Positions 1-8,664 of a stretch of DNA of 64,000 nt are shown piece by piece; the stretch's first letter is position 1; every line of letters begins with the position of its first letter. The notes under the pieces are model-generated. The model was not told the origin of the DNA and ran no database searches. It saw only the letters and a list, made by a program, of their open reading frames with translations. Origin of the DNA: Viridibacillus soli (lineage in GTDB: Bacteria > Bacillota > Bacilli > Bacillales_A > Planococcaceae); the NCBI RefSeq assembly GCF_016612995.1, contig NZ_JAEOAH010000004.1, positions 124,001 through 188,000 on the forward strand, in the 5' to 3' direction. Position numbers and translations under genes: made by a program.

Positions 1-873
1 AATAGAAGGTGACACAATTGGAAGTACTATACCGATAACTTGTAGCACATACGCCGCAGAAATCATTCGGACTGGTGAATATTTTGACATTAACATAATC
101 CACACAGGTGCAGATGGAATAGCACCAATGCCCACAACCACCCAACTATATGCAGCATAGTCCCTCAAGTCATGAATTTCATGAATAATATCAACTAAAA
201 ACGTCCCGGTAACAATATAACCAAGCCCTTCTAATGCATATGCAATCGCAATCCAAGGCATAAAACCCTTCCAAATCTTCTCAGAAACAAAAGCCTTCTT
301 ATCTTGTTCATAAGGTGTCAACTTACGCCATAAAAACAGAGTCGTCAACACGCACAACACGGACAATACCCCAAGTCCAACCCAAGCCTCTTGCCAAGAA
401 AAAGATGATGCCAAAACCGGTACGAAAATTCCTGACAGGGCAATACCTAATCCAATGCCACTAAAGATATAGCCCGACCACTTTGTCAATAAATATCCAG
501 CCAAATAATCCATCAGCATACTAGAGGTTAAAACGAACATCAACCCACCCGTAATGCCAGCAATTAAGCGTAAAACAAGCCAAACCCATAATCCATCAAG
601 GAGCCCCATACCAAAAATAGAAAGCACATTGATGAGCGCGCACCAGCCGAGTATCGCTTTCGGATGTTGGCTAATAAATCCGGCCCATAATGCCCCGATA
701 AAATACCCAACATAATTTGCAGATGCCAGCATCCCCGCCGTCTCTACAGATAAACCAGTATCTTCTCGCATAAAAGGTAAAATGGGCGTGAGTGCAAAAC
801 GACTGATCCCCATCGCCACAACTAAAAACAAAATCCCTCCAATAATCATCCCCGCATGCTGTCTATTTATCAA
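1..873 (-). CDS. MFS transporter, YbfB/YjiJ family (C-terminus beyond window)
   Basis: A hydrophobic protein read from a TTG start at 873-871, with a GGGGGTG ribosome binding site just upstream; the frame stays open to the window edge, so 291 residues are visible. The N-terminus runs through ILFLVVAMGISRFALTPILP and then an MFS cytoplasmic-loop-like stretch (ALWAGFISQHP). About eight membrane segments can be traced. The pattern of an early ISRFALTPILP helix is typical of YbfB/YjiJ-type predicted arabinose/cation-type exporters; the substrate is unknown. It is transcribed away from the holin gene, and no regulator is visible next to it. Confidence 0.8.
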   Translation of the reverse strand, partial: MINRQHAGMIIGGILFLVVAMGISRFALTPILPFMREDTGLSVETAGMLASANYVGYFIGALWAGFISQHPKAILGWCALINVLSIFGMGLLDGLWVWLVLRLIAGITGGLMFVLTSSMLMDYLAGYLLTKWSGYIFSGIGLGIALSGIFVPVLASSFSWQEAWVGLGVLSVLCVLTTLFLWRKLTPYEQDKKAFVSEKIWKGFMPWIAIAYALEGLGYIVTGTFLVDIIHEIHDLRDYAAYSWVVVGIGAIPSAPVWIMLMSKYSPVRMISAAYVLQVIGIVLPIVSPSI

Positions 874-1122
874 AACACCCCCATATGTAGAAAAAACAAC
901 ATAAAGCATTGATATCAGTATAAGTTAGAGAAGATATATTTGATATAGAAAGTATTGTAAATATTTAAAAGAGTATAAAAATTTGGTTTTGAGTAGTACC
1001 AACCAGTCTCCGAGTAGCACAAAACAACTCTCGGAAAATAATTCTCTAAACAATTAAACCAACTCTCCAAGCAAGAAAGCCCTGTGCAGAACATATGAAT
1101 AATTAACTAAGGGGGAATGAAA

Positions 1123-1401
1123 ATGAAGATTAACTGGACAATTCGATTTAAAAACCCGCAATTTTGGTTCCATATGTTTTTAGCGGTCGCATCATCAATT
1201 GGGGGTTATCTTGGTATTACAGGTCAAGATGTAAGTACTTGGCCAAAGTTATTTGATGTATTACAGCAAGCCGTTTCAAATCCATTCGTACTGTTTTCTG
1301 TGGTAGTCGCTGTTTATAATTCTGTCATTGATCCAACAACAAGAGGTATTAATGATAGTAAACAAGCGCTGCGCTATACAAAGGTGAAATGTGATGACTA
1401 A
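1123..1401 (+). CDS. Phage holin, phi LC3 family (orphan)
   Basis: A 92-residue protein starting KINWTIRFKNPQFW and ending DPTTRGINDSKQALRY, the conserved ends of the phi-LC3/Phage_holin_1 family, with two hydrophobic segments between. Holins of this family form membrane holes that let phage endolysin reach the wall. The upstream ATG at 1117 touches the AAGGGGG ribosome binding site (1109-1115), so the ATG at 1123, seven bases downstream of it, is the better start. No endolysin, tail or other phage gene lies beside it, so it is either a prophage remnant or a domesticated holin. It may be co-transcribed with the next membrane protein. Confidence 0.85.
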   Translation: MKINWTIRFKNPQFWFHMFLAVASSIGGYLGITGQDVSTWPKLFDVLQQAVSNPFVLFSVVVAVYNSVIDPTTRGINDSKQALRYTKVKCDD

Positions 1402-1525
1402 TAAAAAGTACTTTAAATATGTTGTACAAGTGAACCACACACAATAATATTTTCTTAATACATTAAACAAAGGGGGAATAGCACTATTTAAAGTAATAGC
1501 AGCCAATTTGGATGGGAGGGATACA

Positions 1526-2122
1526 ATGAATGTAACAGAATTTATAGCTGCATTAGTTGATGATTTGATCTGGCCAATAGTGATAATACTAGCTATTGTA
1601 TTATTTAGAAAACAAATTTCCTCTATTTTAATGAATCTAACAAAATTCTCCTTCAACGATATAGAGCTTGATTTTGGCGAAAAAATAGATCATCTAGAAA
1701 AAGAACTAGGTCACCCTAATGTAACCGAGAATGATCCTTCCGTAAAGGAACATCAGGATGGTGAAATTCTAACGATGGCAAAAATTTCCCCAAGTAAGTC
1801 TATTTCAATGACTTGGGGAAAGGTTGAAAATGAACTACGATCCACAATAAATCGCCTTGGCCCAAATTTTCCTACTAGTGAGCTAACCCATTCACATAAA
1901 GACATCCAGTTACTAAAAGAAAACAACTTAATTAATGTCGAAACATTTACAACGTTTAACGAATTAAGAAATATGAAAAACCAAATATCAAACGGAAAAT
2001 TTATAGAAAAAGAGCTAACTTATACAGATGCAAAAAAATACTATGATTTATCTTTTAAGATCATCATCATTTTCAACGATACAAATGTGACAGTTGTTTT
2101 ACCAAATAGTAACCGACATTAG
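1526..2122 (+). CDS. Hypothetical protein with one N-terminal membrane segment
   Basis: A 198-residue protein not recognised as a named family. Residues about 13-32 form one membrane helix (LIWPIVIILAIVLF), followed by a charged stretch (KIDHLEKELG) likely to be coiled coil, and a C-terminal soluble region with helices (ELRNMKNQIS). This layout resembles Bacillus proteins with an N-terminal anchor and a cytoplasmic domain of unknown role. The ATG at 1526 is chosen because a GGGAGGG site lies five bases upstream; a TTG at 1508 has none. It follows the holin by about 120 bases on the same strand. Confidence 0.7.
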   Translation: MNVTEFIAALVDDLIWPIVIILAIVLFRKQISSILMNLTKFSFNDIELDFGEKIDHLEKELGHPNVTENDPSVKEHQDGEILTMAKISPSKSISMTWGKVENELRSTINRLGPNFPTSELTHSHKDIQLLKENNLINVETFTTFNELRNMKNQISNGKFIEKELTYTDAKKYYDLSFKIIIIFNDTNVTVVLPNSNRH

Positions 2123-2176
2123 AGTTTAAAATAATAATAAATAATATTTTCACTACGCTATCCTCCTTTTAAAATG

Positions 2177-2207
2177 TGAAAAAGCGCTGAAATTCAGCGC
2201 TTTTTCA
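2177..2207. terminator. Bidirectional intrinsic terminator
   Basis: An AAAAAGCGCTGAA / TTCAGCGCTTTTT stem flanked by A and T runs, between two convergent genes; it can serve both strands. Confidence 0.85.
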
Positions 2208-2213
2208 TATGTC

Positions 2214-2618
2214 TTAATCTATCGCTTTTCCGTCACTATCCATCACAAATATCTTATAAGACTCTATTTTAGTTATCGAATTAAGTTCCTCAGATTCCAA
2301 TATTTCTTTTACACTATCCTCAATATCTATAGCAAGTTTCTTAGCATTTTTGTCAGAATTTTTTATAGAAGTTTCGATAGTAATCGACTTTTGATAGTCT
2401 GTTTTTATGGTCAAGACGGCCTTTGAATCACTTAAACCTTTTAGAATATTTAACGTTAGAGTTGATAACTCGCTATTTATTGCCTCATTATTTACTACCT
2501 CAGTAGATTGGTAATTTGTTTTTTCAAAAGGATTATTAACGAAGATAAGTGCGCCAATTACAACGCAAACTACAAGTACAATACCAATTATTCTTTTTTT
2601 AAATTTAGACACCTCCAA
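2214..2618 (-). CDS. Hypothetical membrane-anchored or secreted protein
   Basis: 134 residues with one N-terminal hydrophobic segment (residues about 9-27, IIGIVLVVCVVIGALIFV) after KKR, then a polar extracellular domain rich in K/E/S/T. Its C-terminal half (DSVKEILESEELNSITKIES then a short strand) resembles the layout of the 224-residue protein at 50716, which also alternates amphipathic helix and strand after an anchor. The start is unclear: the only canonical start, TTG at 2618, has no ribosome binding site, while a good GGAGGTG lies at 2609-2615 just inside the frame with no ATG/GTG/TTG at the right distance. Function unknown. Confidence 0.55.
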   Translation of the reverse strand: MEVSKFKKRIIGIVLVVCVVIGALIFVNNPFEKTNYQSTEVVNNEAINSELSTLTLNILKGLSDSKAVLTIKTDYQKSITIETSIKNSDKNAKKLAIDIEDSVKEILESEELNSITKIESYKIFVMDSDGKAID

Positions 2619-2725
2619 TACAAAGTATGGTTAGCTTTGTTGTTTTATTCACTGTCATTACTAGAATCCGACATTAAAGTGTTAAGGATGTTGTTAAATT
2701 AACAACTTTCAAAGGGGGAGAGCAA

Positions 2726-2842
2726 ATTTTAGAAAGCGATTATATTGCTGAGATTCAAACTATGGCAAAATTTTTCGTAGAAAATAAAATAAGTGATCCT
2801 GCGAAGTATTATGAGGAATTGTTGAAATTTGCAGCTTCTTAA
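2726..2842 (+). CDS. Possible small ORF with non-canonical start
   Basis: A 38-codon frame after a strong AAAGGGGG site (2711-2718) but with no ATG, GTG or TTG at the right distance; an ATT codon sits at 2726. The peptide (ESDYIAEIQTMAKFFVENKI, then a short helix ending KFAAS) looks protein-like and is amphipathic. Either a rare ATT start is used, or this is the tail of a lost gene. No family recognised. Confidence 0.3.
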   Translation: MLESDYIAEIQTMAKFFVENKISDPAKYYEELLKFAAS

Positions 2843-2922
2843 GAGGTTGTAATTCTTCACAAAAAATGTTCCCATCTATGTAATACTTAACTTATATGGT
2901 GAAAGAATTAGAGGTGCTATGA

Positions 2923-3126
2923 ATGACTGACAAAAATTTCCCTTTATGTGGAGAGGGAAACAGATGTATGGCAGGAATCGAAGGCCAAGGTAACTGCTGG
3001 TGTTATATAGAAGGGGAATTTCCAAAAGGGATTTTTGAGTTAGTTCCTCCAGAGAGTAAAGCAAAGCATTGTATATGCAAAAAATGTGTCGATACATATA
3101 GGGAAGAAACGGAAATGAAAAAATAG
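2923..3126 (+). CDS. Cysteine-rich CWC-type protein
   Basis: 67 residues with Cys at C9, C15, the CWC motif near residue 25-27 and a C-terminal CICKKC, matching the small Cys_rich_CWC family. The cysteines probably bind a metal ion. ATG start preceded by GAGGTGC at 2912-2918. The role of the family is not established. It stands alone between small hypothetical genes, and a terminator-like hairpin follows at 3243-3284. Confidence 0.75.
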   Translation: MTDKNFPLCGEGNRCMAGIEGQGNCWCYIEGEFPKGIFELVPPESKAKHCICKKCVDTYREETEMKK

Positions 3127-3242
3127 TGAAGACCAGATCTCCCTGAAAATCCATCAAATAATCCTTAAATGCATATTATTTTGCTAATTGCAGGCTTAGT
3201 ATTGATTTATGTAATACTAGCTAATGCTATTGTAATAAATAA

Positions 3243-3284
3243 GAAAAGTCGGTTCCTTGAGGCTATAGGAATTCGACTTTTTTC
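3243..3284 (+). terminator. Intrinsic terminator (AAAAGTCG family)
   Basis: AAAAGTCGGTTCCTT pairs with AGGAATTCGACTTTT (one bulge) and ends in a T run. Near-identical hairpins occur at 3901-3942 and 13291-13331. Confidence 0.7.
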
Positions 3285-3366
3285 ATGTAATGGCTTTTCT
3301 TTAGTTCATACCACTTGATATTGAACAATATATATAGGTACAACATCAAAAACATTAGGAGTGGTC

Positions 3367-3798
3367 TTGCTGCAGAAGGAGAAAATGGGTCTAATTGTAG
3401 TTGCTTTACTTTTACTGGTCGTGACATCTCTATTTATTTTCAACAAATTTTCAGTAGCAAAAGAAGAATCCTATGATGAGTTTTCTAAATTATCTCAAGA
3501 GAAACGTGAAGCAGCTATAAAAAAATTTGATGACTTTCAAGAGTACCTATATAAAAAGGGTGGTTTCTACGAACAAGTACATAAAAAATTGAGAAAGGAA
3601 GGGTACGACCACGTGATGCTAATAGCGGAGTATCCTAAAGGTGTAACTTGGGTGAAATTTGCATTAACAAACAGAGAGGCTACTAAAAAGGAACAAGAAG
3701 AGGTAAAATCTATTTTTAATAAGTTGGTCAAAAAAAATAATTTGGATCCAAAAGTATTTAAAGTTAGAGTGAGAAATGATGATAGTCCGGATTGGTAA
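3367..3798 (+). CDS. Hypothetical secreted or membrane-anchored protein
   Basis: About 143 residues: short basic N-terminus (QKEK), membrane/signal helix (MGLIVVALLLLVVTSLFIF), then a highly charged domain with helix EEVKSIFNKLVKKNN and ending VRVRNDDSPDW. The TTG at 3367 fits the AGGAG site at 3357-3361 better than the GTG at 3361, which overlaps that site. No family recognised. It has its own downstream hairpin at 3901-3942. Confidence 0.6.
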   Translation: MLQKEKMGLIVVALLLLVVTSLFIFNKFSVAKEESYDEFSKLSQEKREAAIKKFDDFQEYLYKKGGFYEQVHKKLRKEGYDHVMLIAEYPKGVTWVKFALTNREATKKEQEEVKSIFNKLVKKNNLDPKVFKVRVRNDDSPDW

Positions 3799-3900
3799 CC
3801 GTAACTCTTGGGGAATTAAAACGCGTTGAAAATAGCTATTAGTATACGCATATATATGATTATTTCATTCTCTAATGGGAGCTTAGTGAATGAAATAATA

Positions 3901-3942
3901 CGAAAAGTCAATTTCTTTATGTAACAGGAAATTGACTCTTTT
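3901..3942 (+). terminator. Intrinsic terminator (AAAAGTCG family)
   Basis: AAAAGTCAATTTCTTT against AGGAAATTGACTCTTTT; same design as the hairpins at 3243 and 13291. Confidence 0.65.
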
Positions 3943-3998
3943 ACTGTAGGTTTTGGGCCTGAAAGAAAAATTACAAATAATTGTTGAATGCATATCAA

Positions 3999-4232
3999 TT
4001 ATTTATTCAATTTTAATGTTTTATAATCTTTATAAGTTACTAAAGAGGTAATAATGTCATATAGAACAACAAAACTAGCCATAACACAGACTATCCCCAA
4101 TATTAATGCTGTATAACGATCTTTTGATAATACAAAGATATTGTATAATCCTAAAGGTAATGAAGTTGTAAATATTAAAATATTTCTAAGGAATTCATTT
4201 TCTTTATTAAGAAAAAATTTTAGATTTCTCAC
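3999..4232 (-). CDS. Small two-helix membrane protein, unknown
   Basis: 77 residues from a GTG start with AGAAAGGGAAG upstream. Two membrane helices are evident (ILIFTTSLPLGLYNIFV and ALILGIVCVMASFVVLYDII), with a basic N-terminus (MRNLKFFLNK) and a basic tail. No family recognised. Confidence 0.5.
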   Translation of the reverse strand: MRNLKFFLNKENEFLRNILIFTTSLPLGLYNIFVLSKDRYTALILGIVCVMASFVVLYDIITSLVTYKDYKTLKLNK

Positions 4233-4599
4233 TTATTCTTCCCTTTCTTACAAGTAGTTTAGAACATATATTTATGTATAGTGTACAACTTCAATTATTC
4301 TTTTACAATAATGATATTTATTGTTATTAAATTGATTATACCAATCTGGCACTCTGTATGGGAGTGTCAATAATTTTGTGTAAATGACAATTCAACCTTT
4401 TCTTGTAGATCATCACTTTTGGATTTTTAAGTGCTTTTGTTTCAGTTCTGTGAGAAGTTCTTTCCAATTATACGCAGATTCTGTTGAGCGGGGACATATT
4501 TCTAATTGGACATTGTATTTAACAATCGAGGTTTAATCGGGATATGTTCCTGTTTAGACCTCTTTATCATATACTTCTTTAAAGAAAGAGCTGATCGTC
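4233..4599. other. Gene-free stretch with possible IS end remnant
   Basis: No convincing gene. Reading the minus strand, about 4340-4490 gives broken transposase-like text (NWKELLTELKQKHLKIQK before a stop), followed by TTTACACAAAATTATTGAC, which resembles the outer end of IS256-type elements. It may be a fossil IS end; the match is weak. Confidence 0.25.
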
Positions 4600-5523
4600 T
4601 TGCGGATTATTCTTCTATATTTATTTATCTTCTTAACAGCATTATTCTTTTTAATCAATATAGATGAAACAAATACAGGGAATTCTTTATTTAATAATCA
4701 AGCTTATGAATTAATGAATATTGAAAATGTTGACACTTCGCTAATTATGAAAGAAAATATTAAAATTGGTGTTGTAGATGTTGGCATCACTAATAACCAT
4801 CCTAATATTAAATCAATTCCTTTGAACAAGACATTCAGTGACTCTGAAGATGTTAAGCATGGTGATATTGTTTCTGGAATAATTGCCGCACATGCCGGAG
4901 GAAATAATAATTTTACAGGTATCTTACCAGGTGTTACAATTTATACCTATAATCTATCTTCTGATGATTTATCTACACAAGCTCTTACACAAGCATTAGA
5001 AGTTATGAATAATGAAAAATTAGATGTAGTAAATATCAGTTTGGCTACACCATATGATGATGTAGCTTTATATAATATGGTTCAACAAATGATAACACAA
5101 GGTACAGTCGTTATTTCTTCATCTGGAAATTATCCTAAAAATACTGATTATTTCCTATCTTCTTACAATATACCAGGTCTTATTTTAGTTGGAGCACTGG
5201 GTAAGAATAATGATTTGTTAAATGAAACTACTTACAATACGTCGATTGATGTTTGGGCAATAGGTGAAAATGTCTTTTCTCTAGGTTCAGCAACTGGTTC
5301 AGTTGAAGCTTATAGTGGGACATCTTTAGCGGCACCTATAGTCACAGCTCTAGTAGTATTAATGAAAGTAAAGTGTACTAACAAGGAATTATCGCCAGTC
5401 GAGATAGAACGAATGATTGTTAGCAGTGCTACTCCATTTATGACAAAATGGCAGAGTAAAGATGTGAATGCTAGGATTCTCGACTACAAAGATACATTAC
5501 TATCATGCGGGGGGAAATCATGA
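4600..5523 (+). CDS. Subtilisin-like serine protease (S8 family)
   Basis: 307 residues. A signal or anchor helix (residues 3-19) precedes a compact subtilase domain with all catalytic elements: Asp60 in IGVVDVGI, His88 in HGDIVSGII, oxyanion Asn177 in SSSGN and Ser242 in GTSLAAP. The domain is short (about 250 residues) and has no obvious long propeptide, so it is a minimal, probably membrane-tethered extracytoplasmic protease. TTG start at 4600, with only a weak AAGAAAGAG site upstream. Its stop overlaps the ATG of a lipoprotein gene (ATGA at 5520), so the two are translationally coupled and probably act together. Confidence 0.85.
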   Translation: MRIILLYLFIFLTALFFLINIDETNTGNSLFNNQAYELMNIENVDTSLIMKENIKIGVVDVGITNNHPNIKSIPLNKTFSDSEDVKHGDIVSGIIAAHAGGNNNFTGILPGVTIYTYNLSSDDLSTQALTQALEVMNNEKLDVVNISLATPYDDVALYNMVQQMITQGTVVISSSGNYPKNTDYFLSSYNIPGLILVGALGKNNDLLNETTYNTSIDVWAIGENVFSLGSATGSVEAYSGTSLAAPIVTALVVLMKVKCTNKELSPVEIERMIVSSATPFMTKWQSKDVNARILDYKDTLLSCGGKS

Positions 5524-6119
5524 ACCTACTCTTTACGAATAAGAAGGCACTTATTCAAATTACCTTATTAGTTTTAATTTTTTTACTAGCTGGATGTAAT
5601 AGTGAAAATGATGATCGTGTTGTTAATGCAGAGTTATTAATCGATGATGCGAAAGAGATTTTCGATGAAAAGGTATTACCTCTTCTTGAAGATGATTCAA
5701 CCATTGAAATTTCAGAAGCTACAAATCTTGATTATTTACATATTATCTCTTTTGTTAAAGGTAGAGATGAAGAAGATGATACCTTTGGATTTTTATTATT
5801 ATCAAACAAAGAAGGGAAAAAATATACTTTTGGTGATATGGAACATCATAAGTTATTGAAAAAAGAGCCTTTTGAGGTAATGGACTATAATGGAAACATC
5901 GGATTGAAGTTAAACCAAGAAGTTCAAATTACATTAGGATATATTAATGATCCAAGCATTGAAAAAGTGTATGTATATTATGACAATGCGAAAATGAGTG
6001 CGACATACTTAAACAATGGGCAGAAAACTTTTACAGAAATTAGTTTTGGCGGGGCTGTTAAAGTGAACCGAATTATTGGACTTTCTGCTGAAGACGATTT
6101 GATTCATGAGATTAAATAG
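5520..6119 (+). CDS. Lipoprotein of unknown function, coupled to the subtilase
   Basis: 199 residues. A basic N-terminus (TNKK), a hydrophobic core and the lipobox LLAGC place the lipidated cysteine at residue 26. The rest is acidic with beta-strand character (VYVYYDNAKMSATYL, TEISFGGAVKVNRI). The ATG at 5520 is inside the last codons of the protease (ATGA overlap) and is preceded by GGGGGGAAA; an upstream TTG-type start is unlikely. Being paired with a subtilase it could be an inhibitor, chaperone or substrate of that protease; this is inference from position only. Confidence 0.75.
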   Translation: MNLLFTNKKALIQITLLVLIFLLAGCNSENDDRVVNAELLIDDAKEIFDEKVLPLLEDDSTIEISEATNLDYLHIISFVKGRDEEDDTFGFLLLSNKEGKKYTFGDMEHHKLLKKEPFEVMDYNGNIGLKLNQEVQITLGYINDPSIEKVYVYYDNAKMSATYLNNGQKTFTEISFGGAVKVNRIIGLSAEDDLIHEIK

Positions 6120-6209
6120 ATATTGTTATATGGATATCTAAAATATTAAATGAATCATAAATAAAGATTGTGATATATTCTAATACAAGTTAAATTCATA
6201 TATTAAAAG

Positions 6210-6270
6210 GCAAGAACTGCTCAATTCAGTCATATATTCTCGTATATGTCTATGGAGCAGTTCTTTTTTT
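6210..6270 (+). terminator. Intrinsic terminator
   Basis: AAGAACTGCTC pairs with GAGCAGTTCTT, with a nested CATATA/TATATG hairpin in the loop and a run of Ts. It closes the subtilase-lipoprotein operon. Confidence 0.85.
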
Positions 6271-6293
6271 TAGAAAGGTAGGTAAAACTATAA

Positions 6294-6419
6294 ATGAGAG
6301 TATTGTTTTGTTTGGAACATCTAGAACAAAAGTACATTAAAGCGGTTGAGCAAAAAATAGCAATGTCAAATGTTAAATATGATGGAATAGATATTATCAG
6401 TTCTGATAGTTTTTTATAA
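6294..6419 (+). CDS. Possible 41-residue ORF
   Basis: ATG at 6294 gives RVLFCLEHLEQKYIKAVEQK and then a short tail ending SSDSFL. The upstream site is weak (AGAAAGGTAGG at a long distance). The following 370 bases to 6800 hold no recognisable gene. It may be a degraded fragment. Confidence 0.25.
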   Translation: MRVLFCLEHLEQKYIKAVEQKIAMSNVKYDGIDIISSDSFL

Positions 6420-6800
6420 TGCGATGCAGTGGCAGCAACTAATCAATTCAATAACCAGCGGGTTCATTCATTCAAAACTAAAAAAATTTAAGATTATACT
6501 ACTTTCCAACAATAGCGTTGACGGTTGAAATTATTTATTTAATTTGCTATGTCGTATAACTTTTTTTGAAAGACAGAGAATAAATTGCAGTCTTTTTTTC
6601 TTGTCGTGTCATGAAACTAAGAGTACCCCAAAATGTGGAAATATACTTAAGTTATCATTAGGATTCAATTTTTAAAATTCATGAAAAATATCTTCTAAGT
6701 TCATTACCATCACTCTAACTCAGCTTTTTTTAATAAATAATCATAGGTATTTCTTTTTTGGACAACATACAGTAAGAAAATATCGCATGAGGTGATGATC

Positions 6801-8333
6801 ATGATTATTGAAAGGTCGTCTGAATGGGAAGAAGGCTTCATAAAAAGGTTAGAAAATAATGATGAGTGGGATAGCTGGACACTCTACAATATGAGTTATG
6901 AAGTAGCGAAAACAAACTTAATCACTGAATTTTCGGGTCTCCAATCTCCTAAATACTTACCCAATCTAACCCCTCTTACTCATCAATTGGAAGTGGCTGA
7001 AAAGGTCATCGAAAGAATGAATGGAAAAGCCATTCTTGCAGATGAAGTTGGGCTTGGTAAAACCATTGAAGCAGGTTTGATATTGAAAGAATACCTAATT
7101 AGAGGGCTTGTAAAAAAAGCGTTAATTTTGGCACCAGCTTCTCTAATAAATCAATGGGTCGAAGAGCTGAACTATAAATTTCACATCCCAGCTATTCCTT
7201 ATAAAAAAAACATCCAAATAGAAAACTACGATGTAGTAGTAATGAGTATGGATACGGCCAAAAAGAGCCCACATAAAGAGCGCATATATGCGGAAAATTA
7301 CGACATGATTATTATTGATGAGGCACACAAACTAAAAAATCATAAAACAAAAATTTACGAGTTTGTCCAAAGTTTAAAGAAAAAGTTTTGTTTGTTGTTA
7401 ACTGCCACGCCAATACAAAATGATGTGTTTGAACTATTTTATCTCATTTCTTTACTAAAACCAGGGCACCTAGGTAATTACGAGATGTTTCAATCCTCGT
7501 TTTCGGCTAGTAAACATAATTTAGAACACGATGATTATCTGAAAGAATTGGTTAATCAAGTAATGGTGAGAAATAGGAGGCAAGACACTGGGATTGAATG
7601 GACAAATCGTCATGTTCAAATTATCCCAATCGAATTTACAAAAGGGGAAAGAGAAGTTTACGATTTGATATTGGAACTTAAAAATGTTTCGACTGTATTT
7701 TCGAGTAGCTTCTCTATGATTACTCTGCAAAAAGAAATGTGCAGTAGTAAGGAAGCAACTTGCTTGACCTTAGAAAAAATGCATCAAAACATAACAGATC
7801 CAGATGAGGCTAAGTTTGTTGAAGGTATTATTAAAAAACTAATGTCTTTGGAAATAAATTCGAAAGCAGAAAAAGCTTATGAAATTATTTCACAGGCAAA
7901 TGATAAGGTCATTATCTTTACCGAATACCGAGCGAGTCAAATCTATTTGCAATGGTATTTAAATTCAAAAGGAATCACAAGTGTCCTCTTTAACGGACAA
8001 TTTAAAAAAAATAAACGAGATTGGATGAAGCATTTATTTAAAGAACAAGCACAAGTACTGATAGCGACAGAAGCTGGAGGAGAAGGAATTAACCTTCAAT
8101 TTTGTCACCACGTCATAAACTATGATTTGCCATGGAACCCCATGAAGTTAGAGCAACGAATAGGACGTGTTCATCGGTTAGGACAAGAAAATGACGTCCA
8201 TATTTACAATCTTGCTATTGATAACACCATTGAAAAAGATATATTGGACTTGCTCTATGTTAAACTTGATGTTTTTGAAAAAGTAGTGGGTGAGTTAGAT
8301 GACATTTTATCAGCTTTCAAGAAATCCGTTTAG
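6801..8333 (+). CDS. yqhH: SNF2-family DEAD/DEAH helicase, YqhH-like
   Basis: 510 residues. Walker A/motif I DEVGLGKT near residue 81-88, motif II DEAHKLKNH, motif III LTATPIQN, and the C-terminal helicase motifs EGINLQFCHHVINYDLPWNP and QRIGRVHRLGQ. This is the SNF2 class of ATP-driven DNA translocases. The combination with a downstream YqhG-family gene matches the yqhH-yqhG pair of Bacillus subtilis. ATG 6801 is chosen because GAGGTG at 6789-6794 is six bases upstream. Its stop codon (8331-8333) lies inside the 9-bp duplicated target of the mobile element at 8337, so that element sits directly after the gene. Confidence 0.9.
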   Translation: MIIERSSEWEEGFIKRLENNDEWDSWTLYNMSYEVAKTNLITEFSGLQSPKYLPNLTPLTHQLEVAEKVIERMNGKAILADEVGLGKTIEAGLILKEYLIRGLVKKALILAPASLINQWVEELNYKFHIPAIPYKKNIQIENYDVVVMSMDTAKKSPHKERIYAENYDMIIIDEAHKLKNHKTKIYEFVQSLKKKFCLLLTATPIQNDVFELFYLISLLKPGHLGNYEMFQSSFSASKHNLEHDDYLKELVNQVMVRNRRQDTGIEWTNRHVQIIPIEFTKGEREVYDLILELKNVSTVFSSSFSMITLQKEMCSSKEATCLTLEKMHQNITDPDEAKFVEGIIKKLMSLEINSKAEKAYEIISQANDKVIIFTEYRASQIYLQWYLNSKGITSVLFNGQFKKNKRDWMKHLFKEQAQVLIATEAGGEGINLQFCHHVINYDLPWNPMKLEQRIGRVHRLGQENDVHIYNLAIDNTIEKDILDLLYVKLDVFEKVVGELDDILSAFKKSV

Positions 8334-8336
8334 GAT

Positions 8337-8550
8337 AAGGTGTGTTGATTAGGTAAATATCAAGTTGTTATTTACCGTTAAAATGTTTTTTTATGTTCAA
8401 TATTAACGTATGTTGCTACATTTTTAATTGATTGTAGCGGAGGGTGCTCGGCTCCTGCGGGAAATGCAAGCGAACCGAGACCCTGCACGTAGCGGAAATC
8501 ACCCTAACACTTTAATAGTAATGGTTAAAATTGGTTAATAAACACGCCTG
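8337..8550 (+). mobile_element. MITE-like element, copy 1
   Basis: A 214-bp non-coding element with left end AAGGTGTGTTGATTAGG and right end, read inward on the other strand, CAGGCGTGTTTATTAACC. It is flanked by GTTTAGGAT (8328-8336) and GTATAGGGT (8551-8559), a 7/9 match, so the target duplication has aged. A GC-rich, hairpin-prone core (about 8437-8510) lies between AT-rich ends. It is inserted between yqhH and yqhG. Confidence 0.8.
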
Positions 8551-8576
8551 GTATAGGGTGGAAGTAGCAGCGGTAA

Positions 8577-8648
8577 ATGTTCTTTGCCCGAAAGCGTAAG
8601 CGGCAGGGACACATGTTTTCTTGCCCGAAAGCGAAGCGGCAGGGACAT
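8577..8648 (+). repeat. Two tandem 36-bp units upstream of yqhG
   Basis: Units at 8577-8612 and 8613-8648, each with GCCCGAAAGCG then AGCGGCAGGGACA. The second ends two bases before the GAGGAGG site of yqhG, so it lies in the leader RNA. The text is related to the GC-rich core of the MITE-like elements. Confidence 0.7.
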
Positions 8649-8664
8649 ATAGAGGAGGGTGTAC

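Noticed and set aside
4340-4490. IS256-type element end
   Set aside because: Only a short end-like text and a scrap of transposase-like reading; no paired end or target duplication found, so kept as a weak note only.
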